From Campylobacter sp. RM6914 (lineage in GTDB: Bacteria; Campylobacterota; Campylobacteria; Campylobacterales; Campylobacteraceae), in assembly GCF_004803835.1 (NCBI RefSeq), contig NZ_CP012545.1:1364001-1428000 (forward strand): a DNA stretch of 64,000 bases. Direction: 5' to 3'. Positions 27,594-38,126 of this stretch are shown in pieces. The first letter of the stretch is position 1; the number at the start of each line of letters is the position of its first letter. Made by a program: the position numbers and the translations under genes. Under the pieces are notes generated by a model. It was not told the DNA's origin and did not search any database. It was given only the letters and a program-made list of their open reading frames with translations.

Positions 27594-28170
27594 CCAAATT
27601 TACATCTATGGCGCTTCGGGACATGGGCTAGTCATCGCAGATATCGCACAAGCTGTTGGATATGAGAAAGTCGTCTTTTTAGACGATAAAAACGAGATCA
27701 AATTTCACCCAAATTTGCCAAAAGCCGACATCGTCATCGCAATAGGCAGCAACCAAACAAGAAAGACCGTAACCGCACGCGTAAAAAAAGCTGGATTTAA
27801 CGTAGTAAGTTTGGTTCATCCAAGTGCGGTTATAAGCCCAAGTGCGGTGATAAAAAGTGGCGTGGTAGTCATGTCAAATGCCGTGATAAACGCGGGTGCT
27901 GTTATCGGTGAAGGAGCTATCATAAATAGCGGTGCGGTAGTAGAGCATGAGTGTATGATAGGCGAATTTGCGCATATTAGCCCAAACGCAGCTTTGGCTG
28001 GAAACGTGAGTGTTGGCGAGTTAACTCATATTGGTATCGGCACTAGCGTGATACAAGGTATTATTATCGGCAAAGAGTGCATTATAGGAGCCGGAAGTGT
28101 AGTAGTAAGAGATATATCAAACAAAGTAAAAGCTTACGGTGTGCCGGCAAAAATAATAACCAAAATTTAA
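27580..28170 (+). CDS. pglD: UDP-4-amino-sugar N-acetyltransferase
   Basis: 196 residues. The N-terminal substrate domain starts [12 protein letters not shown]; the C-terminal left-handed beta-helix of hexapeptide repeats holds a catalytic-type histidine in [17 protein letters not shown]. PglD acetylates the 4-amino group to give UDP-diNAcBac. After its stop, 149 bases without a gene hold an AT-rich stretch and probably the start of the next transcript; C. jejuni has the small wlaJ here, which is absent. Confidence 0.93.
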   Translation: MARTSQIYIYGASGHGLVIADIAQAVGYEKVVFLDDKNEIKFHPNLPKADIVIAIGSNQTRKTVTARVKKAGFNVVSLVHPSAVISPSAVIKSGVVVMSNAVINAGAVIGEGAIINSGAVVEHECMIGEFAHISPNAALAGNVSVGELTHIGIGTSVIQGIIIGKECIIGAGSVVVRDISNKVKAYGVPAKIITKI

Positions 28171-28274
28171 ACATATCAAAATCACATGCAACAATCGTCA
28201 TTAAGGTATCCATCAAATAAAAGCATAAAAATTAAAAATACATATCAAATTTCATCAAAATAACTTAAGATTAA

Positions 28275-29411
<1,137 letters not shown>

Positions 29412-31193
29412 ATGTTTCAAGCAACAAAGCTAAAACGACTTATATTTTTCCTGCTTGCCGACACGATCATCTTTATAGTCTCTATCTACATCGCTTATCT
29501 TTTAAGATTTAGCGGAAATATCCCTGAAATTTACTATCAGGGGTTATTTATCACGATGATCTTTTTAGTTGGTCTTAAACTTTCTTTTATGTGGATGTTT
29601 AAAATTTATAAGGTTCCTTGGAGATTTTTTGGGCTAAATGAAGCGCGTAAAATTTTTCTAGCGCACATATGTGCTACCGTGATTTTTAGTGTTATTTATT
29701 TCATCATTCAAGACTATCTCAAGCCTTATCCGCAAAGCGTCGTTTCTATCGATCTTTTGATATCATGCCTTATGGTCGGTGCTTTAAGAATTTCAAAACG
29801 TATGTTTCTTGACTTTTCAAACAAACCGCACAAAGGAGAACCTTGTATCGTCTTTGGCGCAACAACAAAGGCTATACATGTTCTAAACGGTCTTAAGCAG
29901 GGCTATCTTGACTTTTATGCAGTTGGCGTAGTCGATGGAAGAAGCGATCTTATAGGAACTTATTGCGATGGATTTTTAGTGCAGGACAAAGATGAAATCC
30001 CGGCTATCATCAAAGAATACAACGTAAAAACGGCGATCATCGCTCTAGCACTTAATCAAGATGATTTACAAGTTGTGTTTGACGAGCTTACAAGATACGG
30101 TATACGCGATGTCAAACTCTTTTCTTTAGTTGAAAAAGACCCAATAAAAGACATCTCTATTGAGGATTTACTGGCAAGAAAGCCAAAAGACCTAAACCCG
30201 GAAATAATAGCAAATTTTTTAAAAGATAAAGTCGCTCTTGTAACCGGAGCTGGCGGAAGTATCGGTAGTGAGATATGTAAACAATGCCTAAAATACGGCG
30301 TAAAACAGCTTATCATGGTAGAACACAGCGAATTTAATCTATATAAAATCGCCGAAGACACACACGATAGCAGAACCGTAAGCAGACTTGTCAATATCAC
30401 AAACGAGCAGGATTTTGAAAGTATTTTTGAGGAATTCAAACCTCAAATCGTAATCCATGCAGCAGCTTATAAGCATGTTCCTCTTTGCGAGTTAAACCCG
30501 CGTTCAGCCGTAGAAAACAACATCGTTGGCACAAAAAATGTTATAGACTTTTCTAAAAAACACGGCGTTAAAAAGGTTGTTATGATCTCGTCTGATAAGG
30601 CGGTGCGTCCAACAAATATCATGGGAACAACAAAACGAGTCTGCGAACTTTACGCTTTAAATTCTAACGAGCAAGGGGTTTGCGAGATAGTTTGCGTTCG
30701 TTTTGGTAACGTGCTTGGCTCATCAGGCTCGGTTATACCTAAATTTAAAGCTCAAATCGCCGCAAACAAACCTCTAAGCGTCACACATCCGGACATAACA
30801 CGCTATTTTATGCTAACATCAGAAGCTTGCCAGCTTGTACTTCAAGCCGCTTCTATCGCTAAAGGAGGCGAGCTATTTGTGCTTGACATGGGTGAGCCTG
30901 TTAAGATAGTTGATCTTGCCAAAAAGATGCTTCTTTTATCAAACAAAGAGCATTTAGGGATCGAATTTGTCGGACTTAGGACGGGTGAGAAATTATATGA
31001 AGAGTTACTTATCAACAAGGATGACGTGCAGACTAAATTTGAAAGCATTTTTGTTACACACTCAGAGCCTTATGATTTAGAGCTTTTAAATAAACAAATT
31101 TCAGAGCTTCTTACGCTTGAAGGAGACAAGGTGGCAGCCGCACTTAAAAATATCGTTCCAGAATTCAACCACGCTTTAAATTTAAAAGGATAA
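29412..31193 (+). CDS. pglF: UDP-N-acetylglucosamine 4,6-dehydratase, membrane-bound
   Basis: 593 residues. Four N-terminal membrane spans, a domain with FGATTKA, then the SDR dehydratase domain with GAGGSIGSEICKQ (~278-290) and SSDKAVRPTNIMGTTK, where Met-Gly-Thr-Thr-Lys replaces the Tyr-x-x-x-Lys motif as in PglF/WbpM. It makes UDP-4-keto-6-deoxy-GlcNAc, the first step to bacillosamine. Confidence 0.95.
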   Translation: MFQATKLKRLIFFLLADTIIFIVSIYIAYLLRFSGNIPEIYYQGLFITMIFLVGLKLSFMWMFKIYKVPWRFFGLNEARKIFLAHICATVIFSVIYFIIQDYLKPYPQSVVSIDLLISCLMVGALRISKRMFLDFSNKPHKGEPCIVFGATTKAIHVLNGLKQGYLDFYAVGVVDGRSDLIGTYCDGFLVQDKDEIPAIIKEYNVKTAIIALALNQDDLQVVFDELTRYGIRDVKLFSLVEKDPIKDISIEDLLARKPKDLNPEIIANFLKDKVALVTGAGGSIGSEICKQCLKYGVKQLIMVEHSEFNLYKIAEDTHDSRTVSRLVNITNEQDFESIFEEFKPQIVIHAAAYKHVPLCELNPRSAVENNIVGTKNVIDFSKKHGVKKVVMISSDKAVRPTNIMGTTKRVCELYALNSNEQGVCEIVCVRFGNVLGSSGSVIPKFKAQIAANKPLSVTHPDITRYFMLTSEACQLVLQAASIAKGGELFVLDMGEPVKIVDLAKKMLLLSNKEHLGIEFVGLRTGEKLYEELLINKDDVQTKFESIFVTHSEPYDLELLNKQISELLTLEGDKVAAALKNIVPEFNHALNLKG

Positions 31194-31196
31194 AAA

Positions 31197-32096
31197 TTGG
31201 TCATAAAAGACATACAACGTTTTAGCGATATCAGATACAAGGCTCGCGCTTATGTCTGTTATTTGTTTAATAGAAATTTGCCAAATCACCTACCAGGCGT
31301 CTCTCTTGAAAGCCTAAAAAACGGACTTGAAGAGATAGCACATGAGATTTCAAATTTTGATGCTTACTACATACTTGACGAAAACGGCACTCAGATCGAA
31401 GATAGCGTCAGTATAAATTTGGACATTACTGCAAGCGGAGCCAGTAAAAGTCGTATCAATAACGCCTACTATTACCGCGCCGTTAGAGAGAAGAGATTTA
31501 CACTAAGTGACCCATATCCTTCAAATTTAAATGGAGAGCTTTGCGTGACAGCTAGTGCGCCGATTTATAACGATAAAGACGAGTTGAAATTTATTGCCTG
31601 CGTTGATATTTCATTAGAAAATCTTCTAAAAATAACCGATACAGGCACTTTGGAAAATTATTTTGGTAGATTTTTAAAGTGTATTTATACGCTTTTTTGT
31701 GCAGCGCTTTTTATGATATGCGCGTTTTTATTTGGCTATGCGGTTAAAAGTTTTGTATCAAAAAGTATCGAACACATCGATGTTAGCGAGATATTTGAGT
31801 CAACCATCATCCTAACTCTTGCCCTTGCTATATTTGACCTTGTTAAGACGATATTTGAAGAAGAAGTCATTGGTAAAAGCCACTCGGAAGATACGCTTTT
31901 GTATAAAACGATGGTTAGATTTATCGGCTCAATTATAATTGCACTCGCGATCGAAGCATTGATGCTTGTGTTTAAATTTGCTATCACATCACCAGAAAGT
32001 ATCATCAACGCCATATACCTAATAGGCGGTGTTGCGCTATTAATGATCGCTTTAAGCATATATCTACTAAGCGTAAAAAGGCAAAGATCGCAATGA
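31197..32096 (+). CDS. pglG: Membrane protein PglG with extracytoplasmic PDC/Cache-like domain
   Basis: 299 residues from TTG at 31197, with AAAGGA upstream. The first ~150 residues read as a PDC/Cache sensor-like domain (FDAYYILDENG, SDPYPSNLNGELCVTASAPIYND); three or four membrane spans follow (~158-180, 200-215, 240-260, 270-292). Length and position match PglG of C. jejuni, whose exact role is unknown and which is not required for the heptasaccharide. It overlaps hisH by 4 bases. Confidence 0.82.
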   Translation: MVIKDIQRFSDIRYKARAYVCYLFNRNLPNHLPGVSLESLKNGLEEIAHEISNFDAYYILDENGTQIEDSVSINLDITASGASKSRINNAYYYRAVREKRFTLSDPYPSNLNGELCVTASAPIYNDKDELKFIACVDISLENLLKITDTGTLENYFGRFLKCIYTLFCAALFMICAFLFGYAVKSFVSKSIEHIDVSEIFESTIILTLALAIFDLVKTIFEEEVIGKSHSEDTLLYKTMVRFIGSIIIALAIEALMLVFKFAITSPESIINAIYLIGGVALLMIALSIYLLSVKRQRSQ

Positions 32097-32704
32097 TTGG
32101 TATTATTGACTACAAAGCAGGAAACATACAAAGCGTTATAAATGCATTTGCCAAGGTCGGAGCAAGCTGCAAGCTAGTAAGCCAAGCAAACGAGCTTAAA
32201 AACTACGATAAGGTTGTTTTGCCAGGAGTTGGGGCATTTGCCGAGGCTATGGATAGGCTAAAAGATGCAAATATGCATACGGCAATACATGAATTTATAC
32301 TTACCGGCAAACCTTTTTTAGGAATTTGTCTAGGCATGCAACTTTTATTTGAACAAAGCGACGAATTTGGTGTTACTAACGGACTTGGGCTTATAAAAGG
32401 CAAGGTTGTCAAATTTGATAAAGCTAAATTTTCAAGCCCTTTAAAAATACCTCATGTTGGCTGGAATACCATAAATTTCACCAAAAAAACACCGATAAAT
32501 CAAGGGCTAAAAGAGCTTGAGTATCTTTATTTTGTCCATAGTTTTCATGCTATTTGCCAAGATGATGCGGTGCTAGGAGAGAGTGAATACGGATACAAAT
32601 TTGTCTCTGCCGTAGCCAAAGATAACATATACGGCTTTCAACCACATCCAGAAAAAAGTCACAATGTAGGGCTTAAAATTTTAGAAAATTTCAAGGAGCT
32701 TTAA
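32093..32704 (+). CDS. hisH: Imidazole glycerol phosphate synthase, glutamine amidotransferase subunit
   Basis: 203 residues, class I glutamine amidotransferase: GVGAF oxyanion region, nucleophile in [12 protein letters not shown] (cysteine ~78), HSFH and HPEKS with the catalytic His-Glu. It supplies ammonia to HisF in histidine synthesis. Its start overlaps the pglG stop and its stop overlaps the hisA start. In C. jejuni hisH-hisA belong to the his operon, not to pgl. Confidence 0.93.
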   Translation: MIGIIDYKAGNIQSVINAFAKVGASCKLVSQANELKNYDKVVLPGVGAFAEAMDRLKDANMHTAIHEFILTGKPFLGICLGMQLLFEQSDEFGVTNGLGLIKGKVVKFDKAKFSSPLKIPHVGWNTINFTKKTPINQGLKELEYLYFVHSFHAICQDDAVLGESEYGYKFVSAVAKDNIYGFQPHPEKSHNVGLKILENFKEL

Positions 32705-33414
32705 TGCAAATTTTTCCTGCGATAGACCTAAAAGAGGGTAAGGCGGTTAGACTTAGCAAAGGACTTATGCAAAGTGCAAAAATTTACTCCGATAACCCAC
32801 AAGATCTTGCAAAACAGTTTCAAGACATGGGGGCAAAATGGCTTCATGTGGTTGATCTTGATGGCGCATTTGCCGGCGAAACGATAAATTTTAAAACGAT
32901 AGAAAGCATAGTACAAGCTACAAATTTAAATGTCCAAGTAGGCGGTGGCATACGCGACGAAGAACGTATAAAAAAATACCTAGATCTTGGAGTAAGTAGA
33001 GTTATCTTAGGCTCCATAGCGCTTAAAGATCCTGACTTTGTGCGTAAAATGGCAAAATTTTACCCGGTTGTTGTAGGCATAGATGCCAAGGACGGCTATG
33101 TGGCGATTGAAGGATGGGCGGATGTATCAAGCGTAAAAGCAACCGACCTTGCAAAAGAATTCGCAAACGCCGGAGTAAAAGCGATAATTTGCACCGATAT
33201 CAACAAAGACGGCATGCTTAGTGGCGTAAATGTTGATTTCACACTTAAAATCGCACATGCAAGCGGCATAGAAACGATAGCCAGCGGAGGCGTAAGCTCA
33301 ATGGATGATATTCTAGAGCTTAAAAAAACTTCGCTTATCAGTGGAGTTATCGTAGGCAAGGCATTTTACGAAGGCAAAATCGACCTAAAAGAGGCATTTT
33401 TAAAAGTTTTATAA
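32704..33414 (+). CDS. hisA: ProFAR isomerase (phosphoribosylformimino-AICAR isomerase)
   Basis: 236 residues, TIM barrel. [15 protein letters not shown] with the catalytic Asp (D8), [11 protein letters not shown], and CTDINKDG with the second catalytic Asp. HisA and HisF are similar; the PAIDL start rather than PCLD identifies HisA. It acts one step before HisHF. hisF is not in the window. Confidence 0.92.
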   Translation: MQIFPAIDLKEGKAVRLSKGLMQSAKIYSDNPQDLAKQFQDMGAKWLHVVDLDGAFAGETINFKTIESIVQATNLNVQVGGGIRDEERIKKYLDLGVSRVILGSIALKDPDFVRKMAKFYPVVVGIDAKDGYVAIEGWADVSSVKATDLAKEFANAGVKAIICTDINKDGMLSGVNVDFTLKIAHASGIETIASGGVSSMDDILELKKTSLISGVIVGKAFYEGKIDLKEAFLKVL

Positions 33415-33478
33415 AATTTAAAGCTTTAATCAATATAAAATTTGTTACAATAAAGCATTTTCTATAAAAGGACATTGT

Positions 33479-33844
33479 GTGAAAATATTAGTTGTAGACG
33501 ACAGCTCGACTATGAGAAGAATTATAAAAAACACCCTTCAAAGACTAGGACATAACGATATTTTGGAGGCTGAACACGGCGCTGAAGCATGGAGTATTAT
33601 GGGACAGCACAGCGACATAAATGTGTTAATTACCGACTGGAACATGCCTGAAATGAACGGTCTTGAGCTTGTAAAAAAAGTTCGTGCAGAGGCAAAATAC
33701 GTAGATATGCCTATCATAATGGTAACAACCGAAGGTGGTAAAGCAGAGGTTATTACTGCACTAAAAGCTGGTGTAAACAACTACATCGTTAAGCCTTTTA
33801 CTCCACAAGTTTTAAAAGAAAAACTCGAAGACGTTCTTGAATAA
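33479..33844 (+). CDS. cheY: Chemotaxis response regulator CheY
   Basis: 121 residues, single receiver domain: VVDDSSTMRR, phosphorylation site in LITDWNMPEMNG (D~53), T-T-E, and IVKPFTP with the conserved lysine. GTG start at 33479 with AAAGGA eight bases upstream; TACAAT at 33446-33451 is a possible -10. It switches the flagellar motor. The order pglG-cheY-prmA-ftsH is as in C. jejuni except for the intervening his genes. Confidence 0.93.
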   Translation: MKILVVDDSSTMRRIIKNTLQRLGHNDILEAEHGAEAWSIMGQHSDINVLITDWNMPEMNGLELVKKVRAEAKYVDMPIIMVTTEGGKAEVITALKAGVNNYIVKPFTPQVLKEKLEDVLE

Positions 33845-34668
33845 TGAAAGATAAATTCTATGAATTAAGCATAAAAAGCTCTAATTTTTATGATGAAATT
33901 TTAGAGCTAGTGTTTTCTTTTGGGATTACCTGTGTTGAAGAGCGTGAAAATGAGATTATTATCCGCGACGAAGACGATCTAAGTCAGATACAATGGGGCA
34001 TAGAACAATATGTCTCAAAACTTTGCGATACACTAAATATCAAAAACGACCTACAAATTTCATTAAATTTAAAAGAAAATAAAGACTGGATAAACGAATA
34101 CAAAAGTGGGGTAAAACCCGTTTTATTGGGTGAATTTTATATACGTCCGAGTTGGGAAGAAGCAAAAGAAAACGCAAAAAATATCATAATAGACCCTGCC
34201 CTAGCCTTTGGTTCAGGACACCATGAAAGCACCAGCTCTTGCATAATGTTTTTACAAAAATACGCAAAAGACGAAATGAAAGCGATGGACGTAGGATGTG
34301 GGAGCGGGATTTTAAGTATCGCACTAACTAAAATAGGCTGTGTTGTCGATGCTTGCGACACAGATGAACTTGCAGTGCAAAGCACTCTACAAAATGCCAA
34401 ACTAAACAACGCCGACATAAATAAAATTTGGACCGGATCTATATCAAATTTAAATACAAAATACAACATCGTTGTGGCAAACATTATTGCAGATGTTATT
34501 TTTATGCTAAAAAATGATTTAAAAAATATTTTAGAAAATAATGCATACTTAATACTTTCAGGTATCTTACAAAAATACGAAGATAGGATACTACAGAATT
34601 TTGCCGACCTTAAGCTTATTGAGAAAAAACAACTCAATGACTGGGTTAGCTTCGTCTTTCAAAAGTAA
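33844..34668 (+). CDS. prmA: Ribosomal protein L11 methyltransferase
   Basis: 274 residues. The N-terminal substrate domain is followed by DPALAFGSGHHEST and the SAM-binding MDVGCGSGILSIAL (~143-156) and by VVANIIADV. It methylates L11. It shares one base with the cheY stop. Confidence 0.92.
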   Translation: MKDKFYELSIKSSNFYDEILELVFSFGITCVEERENEIIIRDEDDLSQIQWGIEQYVSKLCDTLNIKNDLQISLNLKENKDWINEYKSGVKPVLLGEFYIRPSWEEAKENAKNIIIDPALAFGSGHHESTSSCIMFLQKYAKDEMKAMDVGCGSGILSIALTKIGCVVDACDTDELAVQSTLQNAKLNNADINKIWTGSISNLNTKYNIVVANIIADVIFMLKNDLKNILENNAYLILSGILQKYEDRILQNFADLKLIEKKQLNDWVSFVFQK

Positions 34669-34683
34669 AATTTAAGGGAAATA

Positions 34684-36627
34684 ATGAGTCAAAACAACCA
34701 AAATAAAAATCAAAATAATAACAACGGCGGATTTTTTAATAAAAATCCAATATTTATATTTGCTATTTTTGCCATCGTCATCGTCCTTGCTTTTAGAGGA
34801 TTAACCGGCGATAGCATGGGAACACTTGGCGAAGGCTCCATGAATGCAACAAAAAATATTTCGTATTCGGAGCTTAAAGAGCTAGTTTCAAGTAAACAAA
34901 TTTCAAGAGTTGAAATTTCAGAAACCGCGATACGTGCACTTGGATTAAACCAAAACATTTATGTGACTAAACGTATTCACTCAGATCCAACCTTCATACC
35001 ACTTCTTGATGCGACAGGAGTTGAGTACAAGGCATATAGTGAGACAAATTGGTTTGGTGAATTGCTGTTTTCATGGGTTTTACCTGTCTTTATATTTTTT
35101 GGCATCTGGATGTTTCTTGCAAGCCGTATGCAAAAAAATATGGGTGGTGGAATTTTAGGCATAGGAAGCGCAAAAAAACTTATAAATTCAGAAAAACCTA
35201 ATGTCAAATTTGACGATGTAGCAGGCGTTGAAGAGGCAAAAGACGAGGTTGTTGAGATTGTTGATTATCTTAAAAATCCTGACAAATACCTACGTCTAGG
35301 AGCAAAAATTCCAAAAGGAATTTTACTTGTAGGACCTCCTGGTACAGGTAAGACTTTACTTGCTCGTGCAGTTGCAGGAGAAGCTGACGTACCATTCTTC
35401 TCAATATCGGCGTCAAGCTTTATAGAGATGTTTGTCGGCGTTGGCGCAAGTAGAGTTAGAGATCTTTTTGAAAGTGCTAAAAAAGAAAGTCCTGCGATAG
35501 TTTTTATAGATGAGATAGATGCTATCGGTAAAAGTAGAAATTCAGGACCTATGGGCGGAAACGACGAGCGTGAACAGACTTTAAACCAACTACTTTCAGA
35601 AATGGACGGCTTTGATGCAGATAAGCTTCCTGTTATCGTTATAGCCGCAACAAACAGACCTGAAGTACTTGACGCAGCACTTTTGCGCCCGGGTCGTTTC
35701 GATAGACAAGTTCTTGTTGACAAACCGGACTTTAAAGGCAGGATTGACATCTTAAAAGTTCATATGAAAGATGTTAAGATAGCAAAAAATGTCAATCTTG
35801 AAGAGATAGGTCGCCTAACCACGGGCTTAGCCGGCGCAGATTTGCAAAATATAATTAATGAAGCCGCTCTTTTGGCTGGTAGAAACTCAAAAACCGAAGT
35901 CGAGCAATCAGACCTAATAGAAGCTGTTGAGCGCTCCATAGCGGGACTTGAGAAAAAATCACGCAGGGTAAATGCAAAAGAAAAACGTATCGTAACTTAT
36001 CATGAATGCGGACATGCGCTTATCGCCGAGGTTACAAAAGGCGCAAAAAGAGTTACAAAAGTTTCAGTAGTGCCTCGCGGACTAGCGGCACTTGGCTATA
36101 CACTAAATAGACCGGAAGAAAATAAATTCCTCATGCAAAAACATGAGCTTATAGCAGAGGTTGATGTACTTTTAGGTGGAAGGGCGGCCGAAGAGGTCTT
36201 TATAAAAGAAATTTCAACAGGTGCTAGCAATGATCTCGAGCGTGCGACCGATATATTTAAGTCAATGATAAGCATGTATGGCATGAGCGAAGTAGCAGGT
36301 CTTATGGTGCTTGAAAAACAACGCAATAACTTCCTAGGCGGACAAACTATAAAAGATTATAGCGATAAAACCGCACAGCTAGTAGATGATACTGTTAAAA
36401 ACATGCTAAATGAGCGATACAATGCCGTTTTAGATACGCTTCGCACATATAGCGGTGCGATCGAAAACATGGTAAGTGCACTTTACGAAAGTGAAACCAT
36501 CGAGGGCGAAAAAGTTAGAGAGATAATTAAAAATTTCGAAGAAGAAAACGGACTTGAGACTAGACTTGTTGAAGATGAAATCAAAGAAGAAATTCATATA
36601 AATGACGAGTCGCAAGATAAAAACTAG
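34684..36627 (+). CDS. ftsH: Membrane-anchored ATP-dependent zinc metalloprotease FtsH
   Basis: 647 residues. Span 1 at ~22-37, a periplasmic domain, span 2 at ~128-146, then the AAA domain with GPPGTGKT (217-224), Walker B FIDEID (274-279) and RPGRFDR (335-341). The zinc site H440-E-C-G-H444 follows. The N-terminus is Asn/Gln-rich. It degrades unneeded membrane and cytosolic proteins. AAGGGA lies before the ATG. Confidence 0.96.
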   Translation: MSQNNQNKNQNNNNGGFFNKNPIFIFAIFAIVIVLAFRGLTGDSMGTLGEGSMNATKNISYSELKELVSSKQISRVEISETAIRALGLNQNIYVTKRIHSDPTFIPLLDATGVEYKAYSETNWFGELLFSWVLPVFIFFGIWMFLASRMQKNMGGGILGIGSAKKLINSEKPNVKFDDVAGVEEAKDEVVEIVDYLKNPDKYLRLGAKIPKGILLVGPPGTGKTLLARAVAGEADVPFFSISASSFIEMFVGVGASRVRDLFESAKKESPAIVFIDEIDAIGKSRNSGPMGGNDEREQTLNQLLSEMDGFDADKLPVIVIAATNRPEVLDAALLRPGRFDRQVLVDKPDFKGRIDILKVHMKDVKIAKNVNLEEIGRLTTGLAGADLQNIINEAALLAGRNSKTEVEQSDLIEAVERSIAGLEKKSRRVNAKEKRIVTYHECGHALIAEVTKGAKRVTKVSVVPRGLAALGYTLNRPEENKFLMQKHELIAEVDVLLGGRAAEEVFIKEISTGASNDLERATDIFKSMISMYGMSEVAGLMVLEKQRNNFLGGQTIKDYSDKTAQLVDDTVKNMLNERYNAVLDTLRTYSGAIENMVSALYESETIEGEKVREIIKNFEEENGLETRLVEDEIKEEIHINDESQDKN

Positions 36628-36648
36628 GATACAAAAGAGGTCTAAGAA

Positions 36649-37269
36649 ATGCAATATATATCAAAATACGGATACAAATACATAATAATCTTTGCGTTTT
36701 TAATGTTTGTGTTTTTAGCGATTGATATGTTTGAGTGTTTTTTTGTGACGGTTTTTATAGCTTGTGTAGCATTTTTTAGACAAAGAGAAAGTGTTAAATG
36801 CACTGATAAGTCCCAAATTTTAGTGCCGATAGATGGCAAAATTTCACATATAGGTGTAGCTGAATTTGAAGGACAAAGTTGCACTAAGGTGGAGATAGAT
36901 AAGTCTATCTTTGGTGTGGGCGTCTTATATGCAGTTTGCTTGGCAAAAACAGTTGTATTAAAAAAACGTCATGGTCTTTTTTTATGTACAAAAATGAAAC
37001 AATCAAATGCATTAAACCAAAGAGCTCTTTATATTTTTGAAGATAAAGGTTTTAAAATTTATATGCGAGTTATCGCCGGAGCTCTTTCAAGATCACTTGA
37101 ACTTGAAGATAAACCAGAAGTATCTCCTGGCGATATTTTAGGTTTTTTAGGTAGCGGTAAGGTTGTTTTATTTTTACCAAAAGATATAAAAATTTGCGTA
37201 AGTATAGGTGAGAGGGTGCGTAGCCAAAGCACACTTGGTTACCTTGAAACAAGGAGCATGAATGCATAG
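36649..37269 (+). CDS. psd: Phosphatidylserine decarboxylase, short Psd type
   Basis: 206 residues. Two N-terminal spans (~11-25, 28-44), then a Psd-fold domain with PIDGKISHIG and FLGSGKVVLFLP, where G168-S169 is the likely self-cleavage site giving the pyruvoyl group. It makes phosphatidylethanolamine from phosphatidylserine; the next gene makes phosphatidylserine. It overlaps pssA by 8 bases. The C. jejuni equivalent follows ftsH in the same way. Confidence 0.82.
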   Translation: MQYISKYGYKYIIIFAFLMFVFLAIDMFECFFVTVFIACVAFFRQRESVKCTDKSQILVPIDGKISHIGVAEFEGQSCTKVEIDKSIFGVGVLYAVCLAKTVVLKKRHGLFLCTKMKQSNALNQRALYIFEDKGFKIYMRVIAGALSRSLELEDKPEVSPGDILGFLGSGKVVLFLPKDIKICVSIGERVRSQSTLGYLETRSMNA

Positions 37270-37984
37270 TCAAAAACCTCAATTAATGTATATTTTACCA
37301 AATTTATTTACCGCTTCTAGCGCATTTTTAGGTATAGTAAGTGTTATCGCAAGTATAAAAGGTGATTATGAAAAGGCGATTTTATGGATTATTTTATCTT
37401 TAATACTTGATGGACTTGATGGCAGAGTGGCTCGCCTTACCAAAACAACTAGTAAATTTGGTGTAGAATTTGATAGTCTTGCCGACTTAGTAGCCTTTGG
37501 TGTAGCTCCGGCGATACTTTTTTATCTATCTATCGGTCAGCATTTTGGACGCTTTGGAACTCTTGTAAGTGCCATGTTTGTTGTCTTTGGAGCCATCCGC
37601 CTTGCTAGGTTTAATGTAACAACCGGCACATATGAACCAAATGTATTTATAGGTCTTCCAATACCTACTGCAGCTATAGTAAGCGCGCTATATGTTGGCG
37701 TATATATCAATTATAACCTTATCGGCTTTGAGTGGATATATCTTATAATGCAGTGTGTTTTAGCTGTATTGATGGTAAGCAACATAAGATATCCTAGTTT
37801 CAAAAAGGTAAATTTTAGACAAGCGCATGTTATGAGAATTTTAGTCGTTCTTGTCATAGCTTTTTCCATGTTATATCTTTATCCTCTTGAGAGCGCAACC
37901 ATTGTAATGAGCATTTACATTTTTTATGGTATAATCAGGACAACTTTTATGTTCTTAAAAAATTTAAAAAAGGAGAGTGAATGA
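37262..37984 (+). CDS. pssA: CDP-diacylglycerol--serine O-phosphatidyltransferase
   Basis: 240 residues, about six to eight spans. CDP-alcohol phosphotransferase motif: LDGLDGRVARLTKTTSKFGVEFDSLADL, i.e. D-G-x2-A-R-x8-G-x3-D-x3-D. It makes phosphatidylserine. Its TGA overlaps the ATG of the leuA leader peptide. Confidence 0.93.
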   Translation: MHSQKPQLMYILPNLFTASSAFLGIVSVIASIKGDYEKAILWIILSLILDGLDGRVARLTKTTSKFGVEFDSLADLVAFGVAPAILFYLSIGQHFGRFGTLVSAMFVVFGAIRLARFNVTTGTYEPNVFIGLPIPTAAIVSALYVGVYINYNLIGFEWIYLIMQCVLAVLMVSNIRYPSFKKVNFRQAHVMRILVVLVIAFSMLYLYPLESATIVMSIYIFYGIIRTTFMFLKNLKKESE

Positions 37985-38061
37985 GCGTAGGCGTAATAAA
38001 GTCATTAAAATTCTTGCCAAAAATCGAAATCAAAAACTCTCTACTGCTGCTACTTAGGTAG
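37981..38061 (+). CDS. leuL: leuA leader peptide with five consecutive Leu codons (LeuL-like)
   Basis: A 26-codon ORF between pssA and leuA. Its ATG overlaps the pssA stop (ATGA) and has AAGGAG at the right distance. Twelve of 26 residues are Leu, Ile or Val, and it ends in five successive Leu codons (CTA CTG CTG CTA CTT), then Arg and stop. CTA and CTG are uncommon Leu codons in AT-rich genomes, which would sharpen a response to charged tRNA-Leu. Directly before a leucine biosynthesis gene this is the classical attenuation layout, as in enterobacterial leuL. It is too short for usual gene callers. Confidence 0.8.
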   Translation: MSVGVIKSLKFLPKIEIKNSLLLLLR

Positions 38062-38063
38062 CA
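38048..38063 (+). promoter_or_regulatory. Hairpin overlapping the Leu codons and stop of the leader peptide
   Basis: TGCTAC (38048-38053) pairs perfectly with GTAGCA (38058-38063), loop TTAG, and is followed by AAAACTTCTTTTT. It could be a weak terminator or a translation-coupled switch for leuA. Its 5' arm lies within the Leu codons, so a stalled ribosome would open it. The stem is short, so the exact mechanism is inference. Confidence 0.5.
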
Positions 38064-38126
38064 AAACTTCTTTTTCACTAACTTAACCGTACCAGCAATA
38101 AAATAAAATACCAAAAAGGATAAAAA

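Noticed and set aside
34137-34637. 166-residue minus-strand ORF inside prmA
   Set aside because: Antisense shadow rich in Ser, Phe and Ile; prmA has clear SAM motifs.
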